From a virus: a stretch of DNA of 24,490 nt. This document shows positions 11,882 to 21,624 of this stretch, in pieces. A model generated the notes under the pieces. The model saw nothing but the letters and a program-made list of their open reading frames with translations, had not been told where the DNA came from and ran no database searches. The DNA is taken from IMG/VR virus record IMGVR_UViG_3300011126_000109, positions 1 through 24,490 of that record; one strand, given 5' to 3'. The position numbers were made by a program, and so were the translations under genes. How positions within the stretch are numbered: position 1 is the first letter of the stretch; every line of letters starts with the position of its first letter.

Positions 11882-13159
11882 ATGGCTACTACCCCTATCG
11901 GTAGCGCCGGTACCTTGGCGCAAGGTGATTTCTCGTCCGGCTTCAACGCCGCGCCGGGCGACTACATTGCGTTCCTGAAGGAGTTCTATCAGGGCACCGT
12001 GGTTGCGGACTTGGTTTATAAGAACCACCCGTGGCTAGGTCTTGTCCCGAAGAACCCCGAAGTTCGAGGAACCGTCTACCCCAAACCCGTGAAGTACGCG
12101 AACATTGTCGGTCAGTCCGCTCTGTACGCTACCGCCCACGAAAACCAGGCTCCTGCACAGCGTCAGCGCTGGGAGCTTACCCACATTGACAACTACGCGA
12201 AAGCGACCGTCAGCAACAAGGTGATCGAGCTTTCGCTTGGTAACCCGGCTGCGTTCCGTGAAGCCCTTACCGAGTCCGTGGACAGCGCTTACAGCGCCTT
12301 CGCGAACGACGTGGACTTCGAGATTCTCGCGAAGTACGACAATGGTGCGCGTGCCGCCCTTACCGGCGCCATCAGCACACTGACCCTCTCGCTAGGCGCG
12401 GGCGAAGCTCGTTTCTTCGAGGTCGGTATGAAGATTCAACACACCGCGTCGGGAGCACACACCGTGCTCACCACGTCAGGTGAGGTTGTAACTGTCACTC
12501 ATGTTGACCGTGTCGCTGACACCATCGACGTGAACGCCAGCTTCACCGCCGTCGAGGCCGCAGGCGACCGTCTGTACCGCGAAGGCGACCACCAGGCCAA
12601 GGCCGCCAGCCTTCCCGGCTGGGTTCCTGGCACGTCGGTCACCTCGACCGCATGGTTCGGTATTGACCGAACCGTGGACACTCGTCTTGCCGGCGTCACC
12701 GCCGTTCAGGGCACGGGCACGGCAGCGCCGTACCTCAAGTGTCTCGTCGATACTGGCGCGATTCTTTACAAGGAAGGCTCGTCCCCGGACATCTGTCTTC
12801 TCAACCCCGTAGACCACGCCGCTCTCGCCTTCGAGACGGAAACTCGTGGTGCGCGATACGTGAACCTCGGTGCAACGTCGGGCGGAATGAGCTACAGCGC
12901 TCTCTCCGTGATGACTGGTGCAGGCGAGTGTCCCGTTGTGGCAGCCCCGGCCCTGGCCGAGGACACTGTCGCCATGGGCGAGCGTAGCGCCGTCGAACTC
13001 TTCTCGGCAGGTGGGCTCCCCCGCATGTTCAAGAAGGACGGTTCGTTCTACCACCGTGAGGAAGGTGCCGATACGTTGGCGTTCTACCTCTTCGGTTACT
13101 ACAACCAGGTTGTGCAGAGTCCGATCAAGTGGGCATACCGCTCCGACATCGTTGCGTAA
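11882..13159 (+). CDS. Major capsid protein (HK97-like fold expected)
   Basis: Encodes 425 aa. Support: position after scaffold, length, and typical features of podovirus capsid proteins. These are a helical N-terminal arm ending in LKEFYQGTVVADLVYKNHPWLGLVP (31-55), an ELSLGNPAAFREALTESVDSAY spine-like helix (about 115-135), an inserted beta domain (160-225), and a C-terminal run with INTERIOR-type strands FYLFGYYNQVVQSP. The gene uses more T-ending codons than its neighbours, as expected for a very highly expressed gene. It holds both GATC sites of the window (12223 and 13123). Only a weak ribosome site (AGGTAA) precedes the ATG. Confidence 0.9.
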   Translation: MATTPIGSAGTLAQGDFSSGFNAAPGDYIAFLKEFYQGTVVADLVYKNHPWLGLVPKNPEVRGTVYPKPVKYANIVGQSALYATAHENQAPAQRQRWELTHIDNYAKATVSNKVIELSLGNPAAFREALTESVDSAYSAFANDVDFEILAKYDNGARAALTGAISTLTLSLGAGEARFFEVGMKIQHTASGAHTVLTTSGEVVTVTHVDRVADTIDVNASFTAVEAAGDRLYREGDHQAKAASLPGWVPGTSVTSTAWFGIDRTVDTRLAGVTAVQGTGTAAPYLKCLVDTGAILYKEGSSPDICLLNPVDHAALAFETETRGARYVNLGATSGGMSYSALSVMTGAGECPVVAAPALAEDTVAMGERSAVELFSAGGLPRMFKKDGSFYHREEGADTLAFYLFGYYNQVVQSPIKWAYRSDIVA

Positions 13160-13171
13160 ACTGTTGAGTGC

Positions 13172-13202
13172 GTTCCCTCCGCCCGTTTGTGGCGGGGGGA
13201 AC
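13172..13202 (+). terminator. Strong hairpin after the capsid gene (partial terminator or stabiliser)
   Basis: GTTCCCTCCGCC (13172-13183) pairs with GGCGGGGGGAAC (13191-13202), 12 bp with one G-U pair, loop CGTTTGT. It is followed by CTCTCCCTTCT with no real T run. This placement fits a leaky terminator or a 3' stabiliser that raises capsid mRNA relative to downstream genes. Confidence 0.55.
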
Positions 13203-13224
13203 CTCTCCCTTCTATTGAGATACT

Positions 13225-13890
13225 ATGGCGACCCTTTCCCACATCCGCGAACAAGTCCGAGCCAAGTCCGACATCCAGAACGACGGTAATCACATTACCG
13301 ACGCTGAGATTGACGGGTACATTGCCGACGCGATTCGCCAACTGCACTCCCTCCTCGTGGACGGGACGGATGGGCAGCTTTTCGCCAAGAACGCTGGCGG
13401 CCTCACCAAGCTAGGCACGTACAGCTACCAGCTCCCCTCAGATTTTAGCCAGCTCGTCTCCGTAGACGTTCGGACTGGCAGCCGCTACATCCGCAGCATC
13501 GCAGCGGACCCGCAAGACTACGCGCAGCTCTCCGACCTGGAGAACTACGGCAACTGGATGCCTCGCCGGCATTTCCTCCGATGGAGTCTCGCGCAAGGGC
13601 GCGGCGAACTCTTCATTTTCCCCGAGCCCAACGCCACCATCGACGTTGCGGTCCAGTACGTCCCCTCGGCCCCCACCCTTTCCGCCGACGCTGATGTCCT
13701 GACCTGGCCCGACTTCTGGCATCAGTGGGTCGTCTTCGACGCCGCCATCCAGTGTACCAACAAGGGCGAGAACTTCGGCGCAAGCCAGGCCCTCAGCGCC
13801 GAGCGCGCCACCATAGAGCGCCGCATCCGTGACCACATCCGCAGCATGTCGGTCACCCGCATCAAAACCATTCGCCCCTGGAGCGCCTAA
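13225..13890 (+). CDS. Head-tail adaptor / tail tubular A-like connector protein
   Basis: Encodes 221 aa. A helical N-terminus (HIREQVRAKSDIQND; ITDAEIDGYIADAIRQLHSLL, residues 5-45) is followed by TYSYQLPSDFSQLVSVDVRTG, ELFIFPEPNATIDVAVQYVPSAP and a helical segment, FWHQWVVFDAAIQC. This order (helix bundle, LPxDF strand, FxPxP strand, C-terminal helix) is what I know from podovirus adaptor (gp11/gp4-like) proteins that sit under the portal. Its position after the capsid gene agrees. Confidence 0.7.
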   Translation: MATLSHIREQVRAKSDIQNDGNHITDAEIDGYIADAIRQLHSLLVDGTDGQLFAKNAGGLTKLGTYSYQLPSDFSQLVSVDVRTGSRYIRSIAADPQDYAQLSDLENYGNWMPRRHFLRWSLAQGRGELFIFPEPNATIDVAVQYVPSAPTLSADADVLTWPDFWHQWVVFDAAIQCTNKGENFGASQALSAERATIERRIRDHIRSMSVTRIKTIRPWSA

Positions 13891-14240
13891 TGGGTAAGCT
13901 CCGAAACAAGCGACGAGGTGGTGGACCCGCCAAGACGCTCACGGGATTGAACCGGACTGGCGCCGCGAGCAAGATTATGGGCAACCAAGGGGGTATCCAG
14001 AATCCGACCGTTGGCGACATCGTCTCCGGGAAAGAGGTTGAGCTGACTCTGGGGACTGCTCCCAAGACGGAGCGCGTCGGGCGGCACCTGGGCGCCATCC
14101 TCATCGAGAGCGACGGCACGGCCGGCGGAGCTATCTCCGACACGAACCCCGCAGAGTACATCGTCAACTGGACTTCCCGAGGTGACAACCTCGTAGCGTG
14201 GGCAAGCGGTACTGTCACCGCAAGGTTCTGGGTATTCTAA
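13890..14240 (+). CDS. Small virion-associated protein, function unknown
   Basis: Encodes 116 aa and begins at a TAATG overlap. The first 35 residues are basic and Gly-rich (MGKLRNKRRGGGPAKT); the rest looks like a beta-strand domain (KEVELTLGTAPKTERVGRHL, AEYIVNWTSRGDNLVAWASG, VTARFWVF). Lying between the adaptor and the nozzle-like gene, it is probably a minor structural or head-decoration protein. No family recognised. Confidence 0.6.
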   Translation: MGKLRNKRRGGGPAKTLTGLNRTGAASKIMGNQGGIQNPTVGDIVSGKEVELTLGTAPKTERVGRHLGAILIESDGTAGGAISDTNPAEYIVNWTSRGDNLVAWASGTVTARFWVF

Positions 14241-17200
14241 TGGCTGACAAGCAAGCAGGAACACTCACGAAGACCGTCCTCCTTTCCGGGGGTATGCAAG
14301 ACGATGTCAGCACCTTCCACCAGTCTGACCCCGCGTGCGCGTACATCGAGAATGGCCGCTTCCGTAAGAAGGACGAGATTGAGAAGCGCCTCCCCCATGT
14401 GCAGATTCAAGAGACTGGCCTTCCCGTAGGCTACGTCAGCGACGGCAATCCCCTCATGCTCGCAGAGCAGGGCGACACGCTCGTCACGATGAACCCGGAC
14501 GGCACGCTCTACACCCTCGACCACTCAGACCCCACCAACGAGTGGAGCAGCAAGACTACGCGGGTCACCCCGTACAACGCCTCTGTCGCCTACAAGACGG
14601 CCCCTGAGCCCAACGCCGCGTGCTTCGACGCAATGCAGTGCGACGGCTTCAAGGTCATGGCCTGGGAAGTGCGCGAGCACGGCACCACCAACTACACCCT
14701 CGGCGCCCCGCAGTGCGACGTTGTGGTCGAGGTTCGTAAGGACAACGGCGACCTCATCCAGCGGTGGAAGTCCAACGGCAGCCGCCACCCCCGCCTCGCG
14801 AACAGCCAAGAGGACGGCCTCGGCGTAGCATACGTCGTCTACCAGTACTCCGATGGTGACATCTACTACCGCACCATTTCCATCTCGGGCCTCAGCTCCA
14901 ACACCAACACCGGCCTCACCGCCGTCCTCGACAACCCCATCATCGCCAAGTATGAGTCGGCCTTCGACCCAGACGGCGCAGCCATCGGCACCTTCCTCCG
15001 CGAAGACAGCCGCATCGGCCTCTGCGACGATGGTGGGCTCGACGGCATGTACGAGTACGGTATGCAGGGCATCGTAGGCGCCTACCTCTACATGGACGGT
15101 ACAAACGTCCGCGTGCAGTTCTCCCTCGGCCCCGCGCCGCTGGGCACCCCCCTCACCTGTGACAGCGCCACGAGCACCGAGACGGTCGTCCCCTACGCCG
15201 TCAACACCTACTACACCGGCAGCGAGTACCGAGCCGGCGTCCTCTTCGGCCTCCACAACTGCACCACGGGCACGGGCGAACTCTACTTCGGTGAGTACCG
15301 CTACGACAACGCCTCTTCGGCCCCCATCCAGACGGAGCTGTTCGCCCTGGGCGTCTCAAGCCACGTCTCCAACGGTCGGCCCATCAACGCCTCCCTCCAC
15401 TGGGACGCGAATAACAACTCCTGGCGCTACGCGACCACCCTCTGCGGATTCTCCCCCGACTGGATGAACGACACGGGTGTCCCAAGTGCAGGCGACCGCC
15501 CCGCAGTCCTCGCCGGCTACATGGCCACGGGCTGGAACTCCTTCATCGTCAACGCACGCCTTCGGGACCACCGTCTGGCTTCCCGCACCACCGCGAGTAC
15601 GCTCTCCCCCTCGGGCAGCGACATCGCCACCACCGTCTTCGCCGTCGAGCAGTGGACCCCCTTCGCGCAGCCGCGCTCCAACGTTGCCCAGGACGAGTTC
15701 GCCTCGTGCCCGGTCACCATCCGCCCCCACACGACCGTCGTCATCGAAGTTCCTTTCAACGTAGATGAGTACCGCGTGCTCGCGACTCTCGGCGCTGGGC
15801 AGAACAAGTGCATCAACGGCTCGCAGGACGAGCAGTCCATCCAGCTCAACGGCGCGTACACCCGGGGCGCCGAGGTCAACATCGTCACGCGCAACGTGCT
15901 CCAGCCCGAGGACATCAGCGTCCACCTCGGAGACTCCCTAGCGGCCCGCCAGCGCTTCAACGTGCTATTCGGTGGTGAGGCCACCGGCCGCGTCGAGACG
16001 CTCACGCAGGCCACCCAGCTTACGACCCGCAAGTTCGGGGATGCCACCCTCTTCGGCATGGCTGTCCCCGCGCAGTACGACGGCGTCAACTTCGGAGAGC
16101 AGTCGGTCTTCGACCAGCCGGAAATCGCCTACCTCCAGACCGCGTCCCTCGGCTACGAGGACATCGCCTACGAGAATCTCACCGCCCCCGCCGTTGGGGA
16201 CTGGTACACCTTCACCGTCGTCACCGGCTTCGCGGACCACCTGGGCCAGCTCCACCGCTCCGCCCCGAGCACTCCCATCTGGGTCAACGGCTTCCAGCCC
16301 GCCGACCTTGGCGACACGGACAACCAGGTGACCATTGGTGTGACCACCCCACTTAGCGCCTACGGCTCCTCCCGCGAGTACTTCTGCGAAGTCTACGCCG
16401 CCATCGGTGAGGCCGCCCCGCAGCTCTGTGCCACCAAGGCTATCGCCGTGGACGACGGCGACGGTAACGACTGCACCATCCGATTCACCAACCTGGTCTA
16501 CACGAACAATGGCCAGCAAGACCCCATCCGGTGGAGCGAGGTGCTTTACACCGAGGGTGGCGTGCTCCCCTCCGACCCGTGGCCCGCCTTCGACGACTTC
16601 GTCATCACCTCGAACCGCCTCTTCGCCATCAGCGCCGAGACGCCCGGCACGGTGTACTACTCGAAGCTCCTCGAAGAGAACATCGCCCCTGAGTTCAGCG
16701 CCGGCCTGGTCATCAGCCTCGGCCGTAACCGTACCCTCACGGGCATCGGCGCCATCGACGACAAGATTCTCGTGTTCAGCGACCGAGAGATTTTCGCCAT
16801 CTACGACACCGGCCCCGACAACACGGGTGCGAACGGCGACTTCGTCGTGGACCGCCTCCAGACCACCGTGGGCTGTAGCGACTCCCAGTCCATCGTAGAG
16901 ATTCCTGACGGGCTGTTCTTCTACAGCGACATCAGCCGAGAGTTCCACCTCCTTTCCCGTGACCTTCAGATTCACGACATCGGGAAGGCCATCGAGGACA
17001 CCGCCGGAGGCATCACCGACATCAAGGCCGCCATCGTCGTTCCCGACGAGCACGAGGTTCGCTGGTACGTCGAGACTTCCGACCAGTACGAGTACGGCGA
17101 GTGGTACTACCGCGACCCCTACTACAGCGACCCGCCCTCCCCCTCCATTCCCAGGTCGGTCAGCCCGCTCCCCGCGAACCCGGCCCTGGTGTACAACTAC

Positions 17201-17806
17201 TACTACAAGAAGTGGTGCGTACACAGCCACTCACGCGCCTCGAACGCCGTGCTGTTCCAGAACATGCCCTGCTTCATCGAGAGCGACTGGGACGTGTTCC
17301 AGGCCAGCAACGCCACCGAGAGCTGGGAAGCCAACACCAGCAACAAGCTCAAGATTCGCACCCCTTGGATTCGTGTCAACCAGCTCCAGAGCTTCGGCCG
17401 CATCGAGAAGGTCACCGTCCTCGGCAAGTACCTGTCCTCCTGGATGGACTTCGGGAATGGTACGCAGGCTGGCGACGTGCAGGTTCGAGCGCGCTACGAC
17501 TACGAGGACTTCGACGAGGAGAACTACCAGTACACCGACTACACCTTCCGCGCGAACGCGGGCGAGCTAGGCGGCTACTCCTCCTCCCAGGTGCCCTCCG
17601 GCCGGATGCAGTTCAGCATGACGCCCGAGCGGCAGAAGTGCCAGGCCATCCAGTTCGAGTTCACCGAGCAGACCACCTTCCCCATTCAGGTCAGCGAGCC
17701 CGACTACACGGTCGGCCGTGGCTGGGTCATCGCCGGGCTAGACATCGAGTACTCCCCCAAGCAGGGCACAGGCTCCAAGAGCATGAACACGAGGACGCAG
17801 AAGTGA
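14240..17806 (+). CDS. Very large tail nozzle / stabilisation protein (gp12- or gp10-like)
   Basis: Encodes 1188 aa from ATG 14240, at a TAATG overlap; an upstream in-frame ATG at 14198 lies inside the previous gene. The N-terminus (ENGRFRKKDEIEKRLP, about 40-55) resembles the start of podovirus nozzle proteins, which begin with a per-residue description of a closed ring. About residues 620-690 hold a fibronectin-like stretch (WYTFTVVTGFADHLGQLHRSAPS). Residues 790-915 hold propeller-like strands (LFAISAETPGTVYYSKL; DGLFFYSDISREFHLLS). T7 gp12 is about 790 aa, so roughly 400 residues are extra here, mainly beta-rich sequence between 150 and 600. The family call rests on position and these patterns. 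Confidence 0.65.
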   Translation: MADKQAGTLTKTVLLSGGMQDDVSTFHQSDPACAYIENGRFRKKDEIEKRLPHVQIQETGLPVGYVSDGNPLMLAEQGDTLVTMNPDGTLYTLDHSDPTNEWSSKTTRVTPYNASVAYKTAPEPNAACFDAMQCDGFKVMAWEVREHGTTNYTLGAPQCDVVVEVRKDNGDLIQRWKSNGSRHPRLANSQEDGLGVAYVVYQYSDGDIYYRTISISGLSSNTNTGLTAVLDNPIIAKYESAFDPDGAAIGTFLREDSRIGLCDDGGLDGMYEYGMQGIVGAYLYMDGTNVRVQFSLGPAPLGTPLTCDSATSTETVVPYAVNTYYTGSEYRAGVLFGLHNCTTGTGELYFGEYRYDNASSAPIQTELFALGVSSHVSNGRPINASLHWDANNNSWRYATTLCGFSPDWMNDTGVPSAGDRPAVLAGYMATGWNSFIVNARLRDHRLASRTTASTLSPSGSDIATTVFAVEQWTPFAQPRSNVAQDEFASCPVTIRPHTTVVIEVPFNVDEYRVLATLGAGQNKCINGSQDEQSIQLNGAYTRGAEVNIVTRNVLQPEDISVHLGDSLAARQRFNVLFGGEATGRVETLTQATQLTTRKFGDATLFGMAVPAQYDGVNFGEQSVFDQPEIAYLQTASLGYEDIAYENLTAPAVGDWYTFTVVTGFADHLGQLHRSAPSTPIWVNGFQPADLGDTDNQVTIGVTTPLSAYGSSREYFCEVYAAIGEAAPQLCATKAIAVDDGDGNDCTIRFTNLVYTNNGQQDPIRWSEVLYTEGGVLPSDPWPAFDDFVITSNRLFAISAETPGTVYYSKLLEENIAPEFSAGLVISLGRNRTLTGIGAIDDKILVFSDREIFAIYDTGPDNTGANGDFVVDRLQTTVGCSDSQSIVEIPDGLFFYSDISREFHLLSRDLQIHDIGKAIEDTAGGITDIKAAIVVPDEHEVRWYVETSDQYEYGEWYYRDPYYSDPPSPSIPRSVSPLPANPALVYNYYYKKWCVHSHSRASNAVLFQNMPCFIESDWDVFQASNATESWEANTSNKLKIRTPWIRVNQLQSFGRIEKVTVLGKYLSSWMDFGNGTQAGDVQVRARYDYEDFDEENYQYTDYTFRANAGELGGYSSSQVPSGRMQFSMTPERQKCQAIQFEFTEQTTFPIQVSEPDYTVGRGWVIAGLDIEYSPKQGTGSKSMNTRTQK

Positions 17807-18366
17807 GTTTCGACCCAGAATCCTTTCTCCCCTACGGGGCATCCTTCGGTAGCAGCGCGGCTGGTATGCAGAAGGGCTTCGAGCAGAAGAAAGCCGGCGG
17901 GGACATGAAGTCCCAGATGGGCGGTGCCGCAGGCATCGCTGGTGGCGCCATGGAAGTCATGGGCTCAGTCACCGCAGCCGTCCCCAAAATCAGGCAGGCC
18001 AAGCAGAAGCAGGCGGCGGGCATGGAAGCTCGCGGCAAGCTCGACAAGGCGCAGGCCGGTATCGACATCGCAGCCTCGGCAGCCAGCATGGCTGGGCCGT
18101 GGGGCATGGTCGCAGGCGGAGTCTTGAAAGTCATTTCCGCCCTGATGAACATTCAGGGCCCCAGGCAGAAGCGCCAGAAGCGCGAAGCTGAGTTCCGCCA
18201 GAAGCGGGACGGCCGCCACGCAGCGATGCGGGCCAACTCAGCCGCCGCCGGTATGCAGTTCGCAGGCGGCAACCTACGCACCGGAGCCATAGGCCCCGAG
18301 AACACCGTTCCCGACCCCACCGGGCCCGTCCATTCCTTCAACCCCCGGACTACCTCCAATGGCTGA
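17803..18366 (+). CDS. Internal virion / ejection protein (gp14-like)
   Basis: Encodes 187 aa from GTG 17803, which overlaps the nozzle gene stop; GAGGA lies about 10 nt upstream. Two Ala/Gly-rich hydrophobic stretches (about residues 44-62, AAGIAGGAMEVMGSVTAAV, and 88-113, ASAASMAGPWGMVAGGVLKV) could insert into the cell envelope. They are separated by a charged helix (QAKQKQAAGMEARGKLDKAQ). In T7-like phages small proteins of this type follow the tail gene and form the first part of the DNA-ejection channel. Confidence 0.7.
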   Translation: MSFDPESFLPYGASFGSSAAGMQKGFEQKKAGGDMKSQMGGAAGIAGGAMEVMGSVTAAVPKIRQAKQKQAAGMEARGKLDKAQAGIDIAASAASMAGPWGMVAGGVLKVISALMNIQGPRQKRQKREAEFRQKRDGRHAAMRANSAAAGMQFAGGNLRTGAIGPENTVPDPTGPVHSFNPRTTSNG

Positions 18367-19273
18367 TGATACCAAAAAGAAAGCCTCCAAGGCTTTTGAA
18401 AACCTCGCGCCCCTCCTCGGGTTGGGTGCATCCCTCGGCGCACAGATTCCCGGCCTCAAGAAGGCCAAGAAGGGCGACTCTTCGTCCTCCGCCGCACGCC
18501 AAGTCTCCATGCGAGCAGCAGGCACGGCCGTTGGTGCAAGCCAGACCGGCTTCGGCGCGAGCCGTGGCCTAGCGCTACGCTCAGGTCTTCGGGCCGCAGG
18601 GCAGTACGTCCGCGAGGGCGCAGCAGGCGCAGCGAAGGGCGCAGCAGCCGACGAGGCCCAGTACCGGGCCGACCAGGACGCACGCAACTCGCGACTTGGG
18701 CAGTTTGGTAAAGACGTAGGTGAAGTGGGCGCCACAATCGGCACCGGCATCGTCGAGACGCGCCAGGCCGCAGAGGCAGAGGCAGCGGCGGGCAAGGCCG
18801 CAGAGATGCAGATGCTTGAGCAGCAGGCCGCCACGCTCCTCCCCACCTACGCAGAGAGCCAAGACATCAACCCGGAGACGGGCCTCGGAAACGAGCAGCA
18901 GGGCATGACGCCTCAGCCGATGCAGGAGCTTGAGGTAGGCGCAGGACCGACCCTCGACCAGACCGACCAGTACGGCGACTCCGAGATGGACCCCACGGCG
19001 GGGCTCAACGCTCCTCCGACCCTCGAAGAGATGGCCATGGACCCGGCCCTTGCCGAGCTTGGCCTCCAGGACAAAGAGACGCTCTACAGCATCGCCCCCG
19101 AGCTTGAGGCCCAGCACCGCCTGGAGAACCTCGCGCTGCACGAGGCGTACCGCACGGGTGCAAATATGAACCGAATCTATGCCCGGCTCCGCCGGATGCA
19201 AGACCTACCAGCGGTAGGCTCCGCGATTGACATCAGCCGAGCCCTACAGTACCAGCAGGGAGCGCAGCAGTAA
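18359..19273 (+). CDS. Internal virion protein, Ala/Gly-rich
   Basis: Encodes 304 aa, starting 8 nt inside the previous gene. Residues 15-120 are Ala/Gly rich with amphipathic helices (RAAGTAVGASQTGFGASRGL; REGAAGAAKGAAADEAQYR). Residues 130-155 are a charged helix (RQAAEAEAAAGKAAEMQMLEQ), and the remainder is acidic with a helical end. It is likely a second component of the ejected internal core. No enzymatic motif seen. Confidence 0.65.
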   Translation: MADDTKKKASKAFENLAPLLGLGASLGAQIPGLKKAKKGDSSSSAARQVSMRAAGTAVGASQTGFGASRGLALRSGLRAAGQYVREGAAGAAKGAAADEAQYRADQDARNSRLGQFGKDVGEVGATIGTGIVETRQAAEAEAAAGKAAEMQMLEQQAATLLPTYAESQDINPETGLGNEQQGMTPQPMQELEVGAGPTLDQTDQYGDSEMDPTAGLNAPPTLEEMAMDPALAELGLQDKETLYSIAPELEAQHRLENLALHEAYRTGANMNRIYARLRRMQDLPAVGSAIDISRALQYQQGAQQ

Positions 19274-21624
19274 TGGGAACCGATTGGATTAGCAAGGTCT
19301 TCGAGCGACCCGACGAGTCACCGCCCGAGCCCGAGCCCGTCAAAGAGGAAGAGGTAGGCGACAAGCCCATGCTTTCGGGGGATAAGAACGCCGAGAAGCC
19401 AGCCTTCGTGTCGAGCACCACGGCCACCCCCAGCGATGAGGACGCCAAGGCGCCCAAGGCCCCGTACAACCTCAAGGGAGAGTACAGCCCCCAGCTTCCC
19501 GAGGACATCCAGGACGAGCGCCAGCTCCTCCGCCAGAAGGAACTGAACTTCTCAGAGGCCCAGAGCTTCACCCGGCTGAACACCGGCCGTGCCCTTTCGC
19601 AGACCAAGGCGATGGCGCAGGAGATTCTTGCGGACGACTACGAGGAGATGGACCGGCTCAACAAGGAGCACTACTCCCGGTGGGAGTCAGAGAACGCCGC
19701 CTTCCGTGCCGACATCGACGCCGCCAGGCAGCTCCGGGTCAACCCGAACAACTACTTCCAGAACATCGGCCGCTCGGGCCGCGTGTCCTCGGTGCTCGCC
19801 GCCGCCGCTAGCCAGATGGCAGCCGGTGCGGGCAACCCAAACATGGCGTGGAACCGCATCAAGGCGACCATCGACCAGGACATCACGACGCAGAAGGCGA
19901 ACATCGAACTGGAGTTTGCCGGCATCGAGACAGGCCAGAACCAGCAGGACCGCGAGGCCCTGATGCTTCAGAAGTACTACGGCTTCGAGGAGAAATCCCG
20001 AGCCGTCGCCATGACCGCGCTGGAGGCCCAGGTGGGCGTCATCAAGCAGCGCGCCGGCAACGAGATGGAGTACCAGGCGTACCAAATGATTCGTGACCGG
20101 GCCCGCGCGGAGGCCATCGACGCCTCGGCCGCAGCCCTGGCCAAGAACGCCACCCTCTACCTCGACCAGCCCACGCACACCGCATACCAGAACCTCATCG
20201 CCGCCAACAGGTGGAAAGAGGCTCAGGCCATGCTCCAGGCTGCGTACCACCAAGAGGAAGGTTCCGCTCAGGCTGTAGATACGTCAATCGACACCTACGA
20301 TGCCCAGGGGAACCCCGTTCAAATCACTGACCCGCCGCCGGCCCAACCGCTCGGTGAGGTCGTAGAGGGCCCTGGTGGCCCCGTAGAGGCCGCCCCGCAA
20401 ACTGGGGCAGCTCGGGTCGCCCGTAAGCGCCAGGAGCCCAAGGCTGGACCCTCGCCAGAGGAACAGGCCGTTATCGACTCCGCGCCGGACATCGCCGCAG
20501 ACGCCCAGACCGACCGGGCGAACGACCCGCTCACCCCTGAGCAGGCCCACATGGAGAATCTCCTGGGTCCAGTCGAGGGTGCCCCCGCAGGCATCGAGCG
20601 ACCGGCCGACCAGGTGGCAGCCGAGCTGTCCACCGCCGACGCCGAGGCAGCCGAGCGCAAGCTCCGCCGCCGGGCAGGTGCCGCTCAGACCGAGGCAGGC
20701 ATCCGTCAGCGCATGACCGACAAGGTCTTCCAGCAGGGCGGCTACCGCTACTCTGAGCTGATTCGCAACGGCCACCCCGAGGCAGCGCTTCGCGGCCAGA
20801 ACATCAACACCTTCGCTGAGGCTCGTGACCGCATCCTGGACACGGACGACCCGACCATCGCGGTCTTCCCGTCCTACGCCGATGCCATCGAGGGGCTCAA
20901 GTACGACACCCGCACCGGGGCTCGCGCCGAGTACGAGCGGAAGAACCCCGAGCTGTACGAACAGAACATGGACATCCCGCACGAGGGCACCAAGACCAAG
21001 CCCAGGGTTGTGGAGTCCAACTACGTGAAGTCCGGCTGGGGCATTATGAAGCTCGACAAGGCCGCCACCATCCGCTTCGACCAGGACGGCCGTGACGCTC
21101 TCCGCGCCGAGCTGAACACCGACTTTGCCCGAGCAGGGGAAATCAAGGCCCAGGCCGACGCTATCGCAGCGGCAGGTACCGGCTCCTTCCTCGGCTTCCA
21201 AATCACCAAGGACGGCCCCACCTGGGTCGGCACCGAGGGTGGCGTGGAAATGCAGGAGAAGCTCTCCGGGCAGACAGGGCTGGGCATCCAGGCCATGAAG
21301 CTCCTCGACCCCTCCGGTCGTCTCACCGACAAGGACATTGAGGTTGGCAAGGAATACATGTCCGCCCTCCTCCAGAACAAGAGCATCAAGGGCTGGGACA
21401 TGCTGACGGGGCTGTACCGCAGCGCCACGGGCAAAGACCCAACCAAGAGCGACCTCCGCCGCGTCCTCCGTAAGACGATGGTAGCGATGTCGAACAAGCT
21501 CTCACGAGCCGTCGCCATGAAGCATGTCGGCGTGGTGGTCTTCGACTTCGAGCAGAACGACCAACTCAGCCGCAAGCAGAACGAGACTGAGAAGTTCATG
21601 CGCTCCATCGAGAAGGACGACTGA
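19273..21624 (+). CDS. Large internal virion (ejection) protein
   Basis: Encodes 783 aa and begins at a TAATG overlap with GGGAG upstream. An acidic Pro-rich N-terminus (1-75) is followed by long helices (about 80-340, for example QLLRQKELNFSEAQSFTRL and QQDREALMLQKYYGFEEKS), a Pro/Ala/Glu-rich linker (about 340-470), and a mixed C-terminal domain (480-783). Size, helix content and place after two small internal proteins match the gp15/gp16 type of podovirus core proteins. I see no lysozyme or transglycosylase catalytic motif. Confidence 0.65.
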   Translation: MGTDWISKVFERPDESPPEPEPVKEEEVGDKPMLSGDKNAEKPAFVSSTTATPSDEDAKAPKAPYNLKGEYSPQLPEDIQDERQLLRQKELNFSEAQSFTRLNTGRALSQTKAMAQEILADDYEEMDRLNKEHYSRWESENAAFRADIDAARQLRVNPNNYFQNIGRSGRVSSVLAAAASQMAAGAGNPNMAWNRIKATIDQDITTQKANIELEFAGIETGQNQQDREALMLQKYYGFEEKSRAVAMTALEAQVGVIKQRAGNEMEYQAYQMIRDRARAEAIDASAAALAKNATLYLDQPTHTAYQNLIAANRWKEAQAMLQAAYHQEEGSAQAVDTSIDTYDAQGNPVQITDPPPAQPLGEVVEGPGGPVEAAPQTGAARVARKRQEPKAGPSPEEQAVIDSAPDIAADAQTDRANDPLTPEQAHMENLLGPVEGAPAGIERPADQVAAELSTADAEAAERKLRRRAGAAQTEAGIRQRMTDKVFQQGGYRYSELIRNGHPEAALRGQNINTFAEARDRILDTDDPTIAVFPSYADAIEGLKYDTRTGARAEYERKNPELYEQNMDIPHEGTKTKPRVVESNYVKSGWGIMKLDKAATIRFDQDGRDALRAELNTDFARAGEIKAQADAIAAAGTGSFLGFQITKDGPTWVGTEGGVEMQEKLSGQTGLGIQAMKLLDPSGRLTDKDIEVGKEYMSALLQNKSIKGWDMLTGLYRSATGKDPTKSDLRRVLRKTMVAMSNKLSRAVAMKHVGVVVFDFEQNDQLSRKQNETEKFMRSIEKDD

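Noticed and set aside
15965-17230. Long minus-strand frame (421 codons) opposite the nozzle gene
   Set aside because: A shadow of strong third-position GC bias in the plus-strand gene; Val/Gly/Asp-rich product without domains.
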